NCBI RefSeq assembly: GCF_018326425.1
Contig: NZ_AP024601.1
Location: forward strand, 980,001-1,044,000
Length of the DNA: 64,000 nucleotides
Source of the DNA: Polycladomyces abyssicola
GTDB taxonomy: Bacteria; Bacillota; Bacilli; Thermoactinomycetales; JIR-001
Direction of reading: 5' to 3'
Position numbers and translations under genes: made by a program. This document shows, piece by piece, positions 45,914 to 54,510 of the stretch (positions are counted from its first letter, which is position 1; the number at the start of each line of letters is the position of its first letter). Below the pieces are notes generated by a model that saw nothing but the letters and a program-made list of their open reading frames with translations, made no database searches and was not told where the DNA came from.

Positions 45914-46981
45914 TTAATGGCGGAGGAAGGCGGCATAAAGAAGGGGATTGAGATAGGTCCTTTGAAACATTTTTTTGTCACCGGCTAATGGGAAAATGAT
46001 GCGTAAATCACGGAAATTCACTTCAATCAACCAGGGGCGGCCCTTTTGATCGACTCCGACGTCTAACCCGGCATCAGCGAATGCGGGCCAAGTTTTCTCC
46101 AACTCTTGACAGGTCGCTATGGAGAGGTGGGAAATCCGATGGAGGATAGCTTGGATTCGTTGCTTAGGGAAGCAACGGTTGAGCACGGTCCAGGCCCTCA
46201 TCGCTTTCCCGTTTTGGGCTATGTTCGTCATATGGCTTTGTTTCCGAGCCACTTTGGCCGCAATCCCGCTGATTTCCCATCTTCCGAAGCGCCCTTTCTG
46301 CACAGAAACCCGAAAATCAAAAGGTGCCCCGTTGAAACGGGCCAGCGGAATACCCTGCTGAACCAGATAGTAGCGTCGTTGTTTGAGGGTTCCCAGGTAT
46401 CGGGCCAATCCGGAGGTGGACATCCGGGTTCTCTTGCCTATATATGGATGAACCAGGAAGGATCCTTTCCCCATGTTTTCGATCCTGATGATGTTCTGAC
46501 CCAATGAGCCGATAACGGGCTTGATAAAAACCACCGGGTACTTATCGATCCACGCGACCGCTTTCGTGGTTTCCGTCAACGGGATCATGGCTGGCAGATG
46601 GGTCCGAACCGTTGGATTTCGAGACAGCAATCGATGAATGAACACTTTTTCGCGTCGGATCGGTGGGTTGAACAACCGCTTCCCCATTATCTGCGACAGA
46701 CGGGTCAACTTCGGCGAATACCCCAGCACACGGCTGTGCACGACAGGGGGAAGGGGACGGTGAACAGGAATATAACTCCGGGAAGTCGGATGCCAGACAT
46801 ACCCTCTGATCCGGCGGTTCGTCAGGTCAAGACCCCTGAGGTCAAAAAGGACGGGCTGCAACCCTAGCCGCTTCCCAAACTGAAAATAGAGTTTCGCCTG
46901 TTCACGCGTGGCAAAACCGGCGCGAATGCGGTGTAATAGTTGGGACGACAACAAAATTCCCACGTTGTTTGAACAGTTCAT
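45914..46981 (-). CDS. YheC/YheD-like ATP-grasp protein, spore coat-associated
   Basis: 355 residues. Start ATG 46981 with GGAGAGAGGG upstream. The C-terminal two thirds are ATP-grasp-like: VVFIKPVIGSLGQNIIRIEN, DFRVSVQKGRFGRWEISG, AGLDVGVDQKGRPWLIEVNF. The N-terminal part (GILLSSQLLHRIRAGF, DLRGLDLTNRRIRGYVW) matches the YheC/YheD family found in spore coats. The substrate is not known; ligation of an amino acid or peptide is implied by the fold. It is divergent from a cotSA-like gene. Confidence 0.85.
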   Translation of the reverse strand: MNCSNNVGILLSSQLLHRIRAGFATREQAKLYFQFGKRLGLQPVLFDLRGLDLTNRRIRGYVWHPTSRSYIPVHRPLPPVVHSRVLGYSPKLTRLSQIMGKRLFNPPIRREKVFIHRLLSRNPTVRTHLPAMIPLTETTKAVAWIDKYPVVFIKPVIGSLGQNIIRIENMGKGSFLVHPYIGKRTRMSTSGLARYLGTLKQRRYYLVQQGIPLARFNGAPFDFRVSVQKGRFGRWEISGIAAKVARKQSHMTNIAQNGKAMRAWTVLNRCFPKQRIQAILHRISHLSIATCQELEKTWPAFADAGLDVGVDQKGRPWLIEVNFRDLRIIFPLAGDKKMFQRTYLNPLLYAAFLRH

Positions 46982-47101
46982 TCCAGTACCCTCTCTCCAT
47001 CAAACCAATTGATACTCAATTATATTACCAGGGAGGGAGGATGCCTGGACTTCCGTCCAAAAAAGGAGAATGGCCGTTAAATTGGGATATTCGCCGGTGT
47101 G

Positions 47102-47129
47102 AACAACCGATTTGTCGCCACATAGAATA
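47102..47129 (+). promoter_or_regulatory. SigK-type (late mother-cell) promoter candidate
   Basis: AACA (47102-47105) and CATAGAATA (47121-47129) separated by 15 bases fit the SigK pattern (AC then CATANNNTA). It lies 31 bases before the glycosyltransferase start and supports expression during spore coat assembly. It is a pattern match only. Confidence 0.5.
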
Positions 47130-47160
47130 AAGGAAATTCCCAGGGGGAGGAGACGACGAT

Positions 47161-48324
47161 ATGCGGATCGCTTTCATCAGTCCGGGAAGTTTCCCCGTCC
47201 CGGTTCATTATGGGGGCGGTTCAGTGGAAACGGCGATCACGAATATTGCTGGCAGACTGCCTGCACACTGGAACGTAACGGTACTGGGCAAACGTTTTCC
47301 CGGGTTGAAAGACAAGGAGACAAGGAATCGCGTCACGTACATCCGGATGGAAAACACCTCGCAAAGAAGTTATCTTCATTCCTGCATTCGGTATCTGAAA
47401 AAGTTTCCCCATGATATCGTCCAGGTGGAGAACCGGCCTTCGTTCGTCCCTCTTCTCAAAAAGCGGTTGCCTTGCCCCATATTGCTCTGTATGCATTCCC
47501 TGTTGTTTTTGCGTCCTTTCGCGTTGGGAGGTCGGAACCCACAAGACTGTCTGAATAGCGCCGATCACATCCTGACCAACAGCCATTATCTCCGGTCCCT
47601 CCTCTTGTCCCGTTACAGGACGTCCACCCCCGTCCGCGCTGTGCACCTGGGGGTGGACACAGGAGATTATAGATCCCGTTGGAGCCAGAAGGGAAAACGC
47701 ATTCGCTACCGCCTCCGTTCCCGCTTCGGTTTAACGGGTCGGACCGTGGTTCTGTTCGCGGGCCGGTTGATTCCGATCAAGGGCGTCCACCTGTTGCTAG
47801 AATCCATGATCCAAGTGGTAAAAAAGAATCCGCGGATTCTCTGCATGGTGGTCGGCGGGAGCCGATATGGTTCAAACAGGGAAACGCGGTATGTGAGGAA
47901 ATTGAAACAGATGGCGCGGTCGATCCACCCGCATGTCCGGTTTGCCGGAACCATCCATCCGACGAAGATGCCCCAGTATTACGCATTGGCGGACCTGGTG
48001 GTCACTCCCTCAATCGGACCGGAAGCTTTGGGATTGGTGAATTTGGAAGCGATGGCTTCGGGCCAGCCCGTCATCTCCACCGCCATCGGCGGCATTCGGG
48101 AAACGGTAAAAACAGGAGTGAACGGCATTCTGATCAAACCCTCTCGTTTGAAACAGGAGTTAACCGCCGCCATCCTGCATCTTTCGGAGAACCCAGCTTT
48201 GAGTGAGCGGCTGGGAAGAAATGGTCGTCTTTTCGCTGAACGCTGTTTTTCATGGGATCATACCGCTCGTCAGTACGCCAGAATCTATTACCAAATCCAT
48301 TCTCCAAACAAAGGACGCACTTAA
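47161..48324 (+). CDS. GT4 glycosyltransferase, CotSA-like
   Basis: 387 residues; ATG after GGGGGAGGAGACGACG. Family 4 fold: N-terminal GSFPVPVHYGGGSVETAITN, central GRTVVLFAGRLIPIKGVHLL, and donor-site GPEALGLVNLEAMASGQPVI (EX7E motif). It resembles B. subtilis CotSA, a spore coat glycosyltransferase. The SigK-like promoter and divergent yheC/D-like gene agree with a spore role. Sugar donor and acceptor are unknown. Confidence 0.88.
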   Translation: MRIAFISPGSFPVPVHYGGGSVETAITNIAGRLPAHWNVTVLGKRFPGLKDKETRNRVTYIRMENTSQRSYLHSCIRYLKKFPHDIVQVENRPSFVPLLKKRLPCPILLCMHSLLFLRPFALGGRNPQDCLNSADHILTNSHYLRSLLLSRYRTSTPVRAVHLGVDTGDYRSRWSQKGKRIRYRLRSRFGLTGRTVVLFAGRLIPIKGVHLLLESMIQVVKKNPRILCMVVGGSRYGSNRETRYVRKLKQMARSIHPHVRFAGTIHPTKMPQYYALADLVVTPSIGPEALGLVNLEAMASGQPVISTAIGGIRETVKTGVNGILIKPSRLKQELTAAILHLSENPALSERLGRNGRLFAERCFSWDHTARQYARIYYQIHSPNKGRT

Positions 48325-48531
48325 AAAGGATTCCTTGTGGTCCCCGATCGGGGGGACATCGCGACCGTAGAGGAGTTGGCCGGCCACGATACATGTGCCC
48401 AAACGGTACAACAAATCCTCTGCTAGAGAGCTGGAACAGTCGTTTGGATAAAGGTGGACATAAGCATATGTTTCGAAGAACACGGGCTACTCACTTCACT
48501 AACCCCTTATTAAGTGTGCTTTTTATTGGGG

Positions 48532-49230
48532 TTATCCATGTAGCCTAATAATTTGGAATGCTTCAGCATAATCACTGTAAATCGACTGTCCCCTGAACTT
48601 CGCTTTGGTCAGTATAGACTCTGGATTGATGGGATGTCGCTTGGTTCCCAATTGAGTTTTATATACATTTAATGCGTCTGCTTTTTTTTCTGCTTCCACT
48701 GAACTCATCGGGATGTACAGATGAGGTTGGAAACAAATCTCTCCGTCCGTTTCATAAACAATAACCGACCCGTTCCAATAATAGGGGCGGGTTGCCGTTA
48801 AGGCAGCTTGATGAAGCGCGGTATGATCCTGATGTTTTGTTTTGCTGGGGATATAAATGACAGTGGGATGAAAGTATTTGATTTCTTGCTCTATCTTTGA
48901 TGCCAATTCAACTCTAGGAATCACATCCAACCGACTGTGATACTGTTCTGCTTCATAATCGGTATATAAAAAGCAGTAATCCTTAATCCCCAATATGGCA
49001 TGTGATTGGTTCAATTCTTTTAAACGGACATTGCCATTATAAATTACATATTTATTTGTTTCTGTATCATATTTTTGGCTTTTTCCTTTAACGAACGATG
49101 CAATAACGATCCGGACGATACTGTTATTCTTTAAATATTTTTGAATCACCCCCCCACATCCGATGATTTCATCATCTGCATGAGGGGCTAAAATAAGCAC
49201 CCTTTGTTTGGTGTATTGGATTGCCCCCAT
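48532..49230 (-). CDS. PIG-L family deacetylase
   Basis: 232 residues. Zinc motif APHADDEIIGCGG near the N-terminus and PSKTKHQDHTALHQAA in the middle are typical of PIG-L/LmbE enzymes, which deacetylate N-acetyl sugars or glycoconjugates such as the BshB substrate. ATG 49230 is preceded by AGAGAGGGTGAAAAG. It lies within the glycosyltransferase cluster, so an N-acetyl sugar in a surface glycan is a likely target. Codon usage is more AT-rich than the 47 kb gene. A weak AACCCC/GGGGTT pair follows. Confidence 0.88.
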   Translation of the reverse strand: MGAIQYTKQRVLILAPHADDEIIGCGGVIQKYLKNNSIVRIVIASFVKGKSQKYDTETNKYVIYNGNVRLKELNQSHAILGIKDYCFLYTDYEAEQYHSRLDVIPRVELASKIEQEIKYFHPTVIYIPSKTKHQDHTALHQAALTATRPYYWNGSVIVYETDGEICFQPHLYIPMSSVEAEKKADALNVYKTQLGTKRHPINPESILTKAKFRGQSIYSDYAEAFQIIRLHG

Positions 49231-49407
49231 CTTTTCACCCTCTCTTTTCTCTTTTAATACAATAATTTATTGCGAATACGAGGGTATGGTGTGTTAGAAA
49301 TGCCCTGGTTTTATAAACCAAATTAATTGTAGTCAACTTTGGTCCAATCACCAATCGGATATTTTTTCTATTATGTACTATGAGCCAAATCCAGGGGGAG
49401 ATTGCAA

Positions 49408-50487
49408 ATGCCAAAACCGATAACGGTCCTCCTGACGGGAGTCGGTTCCCCAGGCGCTCCAGGAGTGATTAAATCTCTACGGGCAGTCAAGGAATATGAT
49501 TTTCGTATCATCGGGATCGATATGAATCCCCATGCGGCCGGCCAGGTCATGGTTGACAAATTTATCATCGGTCCCGAGGCCGCGGAACCAGACTTTGTCC
49601 CAAGACTTATACGTTTATGTTCAGCTGAGAACGTGGATGTCATTCTCCCTTTGGTATCCAAGGAGTTACCCCGATTTGCAAAGTGTCTCCACCGTTTCAA
49701 GAAGATTGGGACCGTGGTTTCCGTTTCCGAATACAATCGTTTGATGCAAGTGATGAATAAAGGAACCTTAATCCACACCCTGAAGAAGAAAGGGATTCCT
49801 ACTCCCCGATCTGTGATTGTCAATACAGTGAAAGGATTACGCAAAGCACTGCATGATTTGGGATACCCCGATCACCCGGTATGCTTTAAACCAACGGTTT
49901 CCGATGGCAGCAGGGGATTTCGCATTCTAGATACGCAAAAAAACCGTTTGGATCCGCTCTTCAATGAAAAGCCCAATTCCGCGTATATCAGTGATCACGA
50001 ACTCTTTCGTATTTTGAGTGATTGCTCGGTGATTCCGGAAACGATTGTTATGGAATATCTTCCCCATGAAGAATACAGTATCGATCTATTGGCCAGAGAC
50101 GGGGAAGTCATCGTTGCGATTCCAAGGTTGAGGGAAGCCATCGTCAACGGGATTTCCGTCAAAAGTACGATCGTGAAAGAAGATGATGTGATTGCTTATG
50201 CTTCGCGCATTGTCAGAGAACTTCGTTTGCACGGGAATATCGGCGTACAAATATGTAGGGATAAAGACGCACAACCTAAAATTATCGAAATCAATCCCCG
50301 GATACAAGGAACCATTGTACATTGCACAGCGGCCGGCGTAAACTTGCCTTATTTGGCAGTAAAGTTGGCAAAAGGGATTCCTATTCATTCCTCAGAGTTG
50401 TCTGTTCGATGGGGAACCAGGATGACAAGGTATTGGGAGGAAGTCTTTTGGAGTGAAGAGGGTCTGCCGATCCAACCGGGAATCTGA
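49408..50487 (+). CDS. ATP-grasp ligase (carbamoyl-phosphate-synthase-like)
   Basis: ATG 49408 is seven bases after AGGGGGAG; a TTG at 49402 is less likely. About 359 residues. An N-terminal Rossmann-like part (TVLLTGVGSPGAPGVIKSLR) is followed by an ATP-grasp domain with CFKPTVSDGSRGFRI, VMEYLPHEEYSIDLLARDG and KIIEINPRIQGTIVH. Similar proteins occur in surface polysaccharide and spore clusters and join an amino acid or acid to a glycan precursor. The substrate is unknown. Confidence 0.88.
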   Translation: MPKPITVLLTGVGSPGAPGVIKSLRAVKEYDFRIIGIDMNPHAAGQVMVDKFIIGPEAAEPDFVPRLIRLCSAENVDVILPLVSKELPRFAKCLHRFKKIGTVVSVSEYNRLMQVMNKGTLIHTLKKKGIPTPRSVIVNTVKGLRKALHDLGYPDHPVCFKPTVSDGSRGFRILDTQKNRLDPLFNEKPNSAYISDHELFRILSDCSVIPETIVMEYLPHEEYSIDLLARDGEVIVAIPRLREAIVNGISVKSTIVKEDDVIAYASRIVRELRLHGNIGVQICRDKDAQPKIIEINPRIQGTIVHCTAAGVNLPYLAVKLAKGIPIHSSELSVRWGTRMTRYWEEVFWSEEGLPIQPGI

Positions 50488-50688
50488 ACCTGTCGGGCGG
50501 GGAATCTAATTCATACACCATCCCTTCCCGATACGCAAGCTCCCTGTCGGCAACTATCCAGCAGCATACTGCGAGCAATCCGAACCGACAGATTCAATCC
50601 GATAGTACCCTGATATACTACCATTCTATAAAAAAGGAACGGAATACTGAGGGCGTGAAGCCATTAACTAACGAAGGAGTTAAATAAA

Positions 50689-51405
50689 ATGGAAGGTGTT
50701 TCGGTGATCACTTGTACGATGAGGTCCAATCAAGTACACAATATTTTCAGGAACTTCGTCAGTCAAATGTTTAGAAAAAAAGAGCTGATCATTATCTTAA
50801 ATCGAAAAAACATGAGCCTTCCCCAATGGCTGCAGGTAGCCAAAAAATTTAAGAATGTTCGTGTTTATAAAATTCCTGGGGATACATTGGGAGCATGTCT
50901 CAATTTCGGAATCACAAAAGCAAGGTATTCTTTCATCGCGAAATTTGATGATGATGATTACTATGCCCCCAAATATTTATCTCAAGCAGTACATGCTTTA
51001 AAAACAACTAACGCTTCAATGGTGGGGAAAGGGGCAACTGTTACCTATTTCGAAAATATAAAAACACTCGCTATCCGAAAACCCCATCATGAAAGCAAAT
51101 TTTTGAATGAGATTCAAATGCCCGGACCTCATTTAGGCGGGGGTACCATGGTATTCAAAAAAAATGTGTATCCTTATGTTAAGTTTCCAAATCGAACTCT
51201 ATGTGAGGATATCATATTTCAACAAAGACTTCGTATGAAAGGATATAAGATCTATTCAACGGACAGATATTATTACGTTTCCATCAGGCGAAAAAATAAA
51301 CACACCCACACATGGAAAGGAACGGATGAGAAAGTGTTAAGAGAGTGTAAAATCATTGCACGCACTCAGGATTACAAATCGTACGCAAAAAAGGAGTTAA
51401 TGTAG
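50689..51405 (+). CDS. Family 2-type glycosyltransferase, first copy
   Basis: 238 residues; ATG after GAAGGAGTTAAATAAA. GT-A fold with VSVITCTMRSNQ at the N-terminus, the metal site FIAKFDDDDYYAPKYLSQAV, and HLGGGTMVFKKNVYP plus LCEDIIFQQRLRMKGYKIY. It transfers a sugar from a nucleotide donor to an unknown acceptor. The next gene is a decayed tandem copy starting one base after the stop. It is more AT-rich than the surrounding chromosome. Confidence 0.88.
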   Translation: MEGVSVITCTMRSNQVHNIFRNFVSQMFRKKELIIILNRKNMSLPQWLQVAKKFKNVRVYKIPGDTLGACLNFGITKARYSFIAKFDDDDYYAPKYLSQAVHALKTTNASMVGKGATVTYFENIKTLAIRKPHHESKFLNEIQMPGPHLGGGTMVFKKNVYPYVKFPNRTLCEDIIFQQRLRMKGYKIYSTDRYYYVSIRRKNKHTHTWKGTDEKVLRECKIIARTQDYKSYAKKELM

Positions 51406-52083
51406 ATGGAAGGCGTTTCGGTGATCACCTGTACGATAAGACCCAATCAAATACACAATGTTTTCGGGAACTTTGCCAGACAAATGTTCAAGAAAAAAGA
51501 GCTGATCATTATCTTAAATCGAAAAAACATGAACCTCCGTAGATGGTTGCAGATGGCGAAAAAATTTAAGAATGTTTATGTTTATCAAATGCCAGGGGGC
51601 CCTCTGGGAGTATGTCTTAATTTCGGGATCAGAAAAGCCAGGTATTCCTTCATCGTAAAATTTGATGATGATGATTACTATGCCCCCAAATATTTAACTC
51701 AGGCGGTGCATGCTTTAAAAACCACAGGCGCTTCATTGGTAGGGAAAGACGCACATACCACCTATTTTGAAGGAAAAAAGCTGATCGCCATTTAGACCCC
51801 ATAATCAAAACCGGTATACAAATCATGTAGGCGGGGGTACGTTTGTATTTAAAAAAATGTGTTTCCTCATGTACAGTTTCCAGCGCGAACGCTAGGTGAG
51901 GACATCATATTTCAACAAAGGCTACTAAGGAAAGGATATAAGATTTATTCAACGGATCGATATCACTATGTTTCGATCAGGCGAAAAGACAAACGGAAAC
52001 ATACTTGGAAATAAAAGGATGGAATAGGGCTAAGATATTGCAAAATCATTGCTCGAAGCGAGAATTACAGATTGTACGTTTAA
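51406..52083 (+). pseudogene. Second, decayed copy of the family 2 glycosyltransferase
   Basis: The frame 51406-51795 repeats the preceding gene nearly word for word (VSVITCTIRPNQIHNVF, FDDDDYYAPKYLTQAVHALK) but ends at a TAG after KLIAI. Beyond it, out of frame, the DNA still matches the first copy: GGCGGGGGTACG at 51831, AGGACATCATATTTCAACAA at 51899 and ATATAAGATTTATTCAACGG near 51937. Several indels have destroyed the C-terminal half. It is a recent tandem duplication now decaying. A truncated 129-residue protein could still be made. Confidence 0.88.
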
Positions 52084-52115
52084 GATCAAGGAAATCCATA
52101 AGGAGGTGTTAAGGA

Positions 52116-52583
52116 TTGGTATCGGTTTTATTCGTATGTTTGGGTAACATCTGCCGCTCCCCGATGGCCGAGGCAGTCCTACGCCACAAGCTCCGTCAGC
52201 AGGGTCTGGAGGAGAAGGTTCACGTTGACTCCGCCGGTACCGGGGATTGGCATGTGGGGGCTCCCCCTCATCACGGGACACGCGCCATACTGGCCCGGCA
52301 AGGGATCTCCTACGAAGGAATCAAGGCCCGGCAGGTCAAAAATGAAGACCTGACCCGGTTCGACTACATCGTAGTGATGGAAGATAGAAACCTGGCTTTC
52401 ATCGAGCAGATGGTCGGGACTACGGACAATAGGTTCTGCCGGCTGACCGATTTCATCGGCGATCCCAACTATACCAAAGTGCCGGACCCCTACTTTACCG
52501 GCGACTTCGAAGAAACCTATCGATTGGTAGAGGCCGGCTGTGAAGGCCTCATCCGGACCATCCGGGCACGGGAAGAGATTTGA
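52116..52583 (+). CDS. Low-molecular-weight protein tyrosine phosphatase
   Basis: 155 residues from TTG with AAGGAGGTG ten bases upstream. Catalytic loop VCLGNICRSPMAEAV (CX5R) and the general acid in VPDPYFTGDFEET. B. subtilis YfkJ/YwlE are of this family, and YwlE acts on phosphoarginine. A substrate cannot be assigned. Its higher GC contrasts with the glycosyltransferase copies just upstream. The position beside a glycan cluster could mean control of a tyrosine kinase, but none is in the window. Confidence 0.92.
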   Translation: MVSVLFVCLGNICRSPMAEAVLRHKLRQQGLEEKVHVDSAGTGDWHVGAPPHHGTRAILARQGISYEGIKARQVKNEDLTRFDYIVVMEDRNLAFIEQMVGTTDNRFCRLTDFIGDPNYTKVPDPYFTGDFEETYRLVEAGCEGLIRTIRAREEI

Positions 52584-52606
52584 TGCGGAAGGTCGGGCTC
52601 TAGGGC

Positions 52607-53221
52607 GTGTCTGGTAAAAATCCCCCCTTTAGTACCCTCAGGACGATGGGAGCGGCTCGCAAATGGACACGGCGCGGGGTCCTCACTGACTACCTCCTCC
52701 AACATGGGGCGCTCCCGGCCTACAAGGCGGCGGACGACTATCTTACCCAGGCGGAGGAGCGGCTCACCCAGCGCTTAAACCGGCTGTTTGAGGGGGTGCA
52801 GAACCGGCTCATATCCAAACTTCGCGATCTCGGGTATATTCCTGCGGATCCGGATCGCCGGCAGGAGTTCCTCCCCGAGTTTTTGGGCCACTTGTACGAT
52901 GACCCCCCGGAGGAAGTCACACGGGCAGCCCTGGAGCACGCGGAAGCCGGTCGGCTGCTGACCTTCCAGGAGCTGACCGCTTTTGGGTTTACCTTTTCTT
53001 ACAGCACTTTTGATCCATGGATCCGGGCGAGACTGGCCGAGAAGTTTTATCAGTTTTCCCAGGAGACTGCACGGCGGATCGTGGGAGACGTCGCGAAAAA
53101 CCTGGCGGAATCCTACGAGATGGGGATCGGGATCAAAGAGGCAGCCGTTCGTCTCCGGGAGGTGATCGACGAGACCCGGGAATACCGGCTCCGGCGCATC
53201 GCCCGAACGGAGGTGCAATAA
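52607..53221 (+). pseudogene. Phage head morphogenesis protein remnant (SPP1 gp7 / Mu F type)
   Basis: The frame begins right after a stop, has no ribosome-binding site, and codes for about 204 residues. Its C-terminal helix region GIGIKEAAVRLREVIDETRE followed by RRIARTEVQ is the classical start of the minor head protein domain, in which RTE is followed by more than 100 further residues; here it stops at once. The N-terminal part has YLTQAEERLTQRLNRLFEGV. No other phage gene is nearby. It is a scar of a former prophage. Confidence 0.65.
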
Positions 53222-53273
53222 CGTTTGTAAATAACCACTCCGTCTCCATCGATTCGTGGTGGAGGAAACTGCG

Positions 53274-53296
53274 GGAGCCTTCAGTGGCTCCTTTTT
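53274..53296 (+). terminator. Terminator downstream of the phage remnant
   Basis: GGAGCC (53274-53279) and GGCTCC (53286-53291) around TTCAGT, followed by five T residues. Confidence 0.75.
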
Positions 53297-53363
53297 GTTT
53301 ATGGCAGCCAAACGATGATTTTGTCAGGATAATTTTGGAAGAAAATTTGATGAAAGACGCCCT

Positions 53364-53395
53364 CGAACGGGGATCTGATCTCCGTTTGGGGTTTT
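53364..53395 (+). terminator. Second hairpin after the phage remnant
   Basis: CGAACGGGGA (53364-53373) pairs with TCTCCGTTTG (53379-53388) including G-T pairs, then GGGGTTTTC. It may be a phage-derived terminator. Confidence 0.55.
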
Positions 53396-53480
53396 CTTAA
53401 AAGACCGTTTGGCGGATAATACCAGTATTCTTCTATGAAATCTATCAAAGGGGAATCATCAGCCACACGGCTAAAAAAAG

Positions 53481-53513
53481 CCCGGTACCCTGTCGTTAAG
53501 GGTTCCGGGTTTT
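53481..53513. terminator. Terminator shared by the converging units
   Basis: CCCGGTACCCT (53481-53491) pairs with AGGGTTCCGGG (53499-53509) apart from one central T-T mismatch, then TTTT. It lies 16 bases beyond the stop of the SRPBCC gene on the opposite strand. Confidence 0.65.
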
Positions 53514-53528
53514 GTATATTGGTTTCTT

Positions 53529-53975
53529 CTAACTGAGTGTCTCAGCAAGAACGTCAAGCATCTTGATCCAGCCGGCTTCGGCGCGGCTTGCGAAGTCTGC
53601 CCAGTTCGGGTGCAATTCGTGGGTCAAGGTGAGCTCGCACCCCTTCTCCAGCGGAATGATGTCGATGATTACTCGGCTGTTATCCCCCACGTCAGCCACC
53701 CCCCAGGTAAACACGAGGCGGCGAGGCCGATCGATTTCAAGATACTCCCCTACGTGGTCAATTTCCTGTCCTTGTCGGCGCACAACGAAAGAGAATGAGC
53801 CTCCCGCTCGCGGATCGAGAGAGATTCGTACGACTTCTTCTTCACGTTCAGGATGAGCATGGCCGAACATCCATTTGCCGATCATTTCAGGATCCAGCCA
53901 AGCATCGAAAACTTGCTCCGGCGATGCGCTAAAGCGACGGGTGACACGTACTTTGGCATTTGACTCAAAATTCAT
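53529..53975 (-). CDS. SRPBCC (AHSA1-like) domain protein
   Basis: Start at ATG 53975 with AAAGGATGATCCC upstream; a longer frame to 54026 overlaps the regulator. About 148 residues: VTRRFSASPEQVFDAWLDPE begins the START-like hydrophobic-cavity fold, RRLVFTWGVADVG is the central strand, and the end is AEAGWIKMLDVLAETL. Such proteins bind hydrophobic ligands and are commonly paired with an ArsR regulator, as here, four bases downstream of it. The ligand is unknown. Confidence 0.9.
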   Translation of the reverse strand: MNFESNAKVRVTRRFSASPEQVFDAWLDPEMIGKWMFGHAHPEREEEVVRISLDPRAGGSFSFVVRRQGQEIDHVGEYLEIDRPRRLVFTWGVADVGDNSRVIIDIIPLEKGCELTLTHELHPNWADFASRAEAGWIKMLDVLAETLS

Positions 53976-53979
53976 GGGA

Positions 53980-54336
53980 TCATCCTTTCTTTTCGCGAGG
54001 CCCTGCGTCTGTTGAATGTTTTTCAAGTTTGTCCTCCCTGTTTAGATGTTTTTCAAGGGCATCCAGATTGTCGGACCAGAATCGTCGGTACGGCTCAAGC
54101 CAGTTATCGATTTCTGCTAGTGGTTCGGCGCGTAAATGGTACACGCGTTTTTGTCCTTTTTGGCGAACCTCAACCAAACCGGCTTCGCGAAGGACCCGAA
54201 GATGTTTAGAGATTCCAGGTTGACTAAGTTGGGTCTCTTTGACAAGTTCTCCCACAGAACGTTCACGTTCTCTTAGAAGATCAAGTATTCGTCGACGATT
54301 GGGTTCGGCCATTACTTCAAAGATTGAACTCTTCAT
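53980..54336 (-). CDS. ArsR-family regulator
   Basis: 118 residues. EPNRRRILDLLRERERSVGE, QLSQPGISKHLRVLREAGLV and the basic wing VRQKGQKRVYHLRAEPL make an ArsR-type winged helix. The C-terminal tail is charged. No CXC metal-binding pair is present, so it is not a classical metal sensor. It is the first gene of a two-gene unit with an SRPBCC protein. The promoter contains a palindrome suited to autorepression. Confidence 0.92.
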   Translation of the reverse strand: MKSSIFEVMAEPNRRRILDLLRERERSVGELVKETQLSQPGISKHLRVLREAGLVEVRQKGQKRVYHLRAEPLAEIDNWLEPYRRFWSDNLDALEKHLNREDKLEKHSTDAGPREKKG

Positions 54337-54343
54337 GATTTTT

Positions 54344-54372
54344 ATATTACCGGTAAGTTATATAACTGTCAA
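54344..54372 (-). promoter_or_regulatory. Promoter with embedded operator for arsR-SRPBCC
   Basis: On the minus strand TTGACA (54372-54367) and TAATAT (54349-54344) have a 17-base spacer. AGTTATATAACT (54356-54367), a perfect 12-base palindrome, lies in the spacer and touches the minus-35 box. A bound ArsR dimer would block polymerase there. Confidence 0.65.
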
Positions 54373-54469
54373 GTTATAAATATGTGCAAGGTGAAAGTCT
54401 GGACTGAAGTCGCCATCATTCCCTTACCTTACCGTTAAGGTTGTGCACAGGACTAAAATTTATCCCGAT

Positions 54470-54510
54470 TTAACTTCCGATACCATACCATTATCGGAAG
54501 CTAAACTTTT
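54470..54510 (+). terminator. Orphan hairpin in the leader of the M23 gene
   Basis: TTAACTTCCGATA (54470-54482) pairs with TATCGGAAGCTAA (54492-54504) with one mismatch, then ACTTTTT. No plus-strand gene ends here. A second, GC-rich hairpin (54557-54592) follows before the GTG at 54646. It may be an attenuator or the end of a small RNA. Otherwise 54373-54645 shows no gene. Confidence 0.5.
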
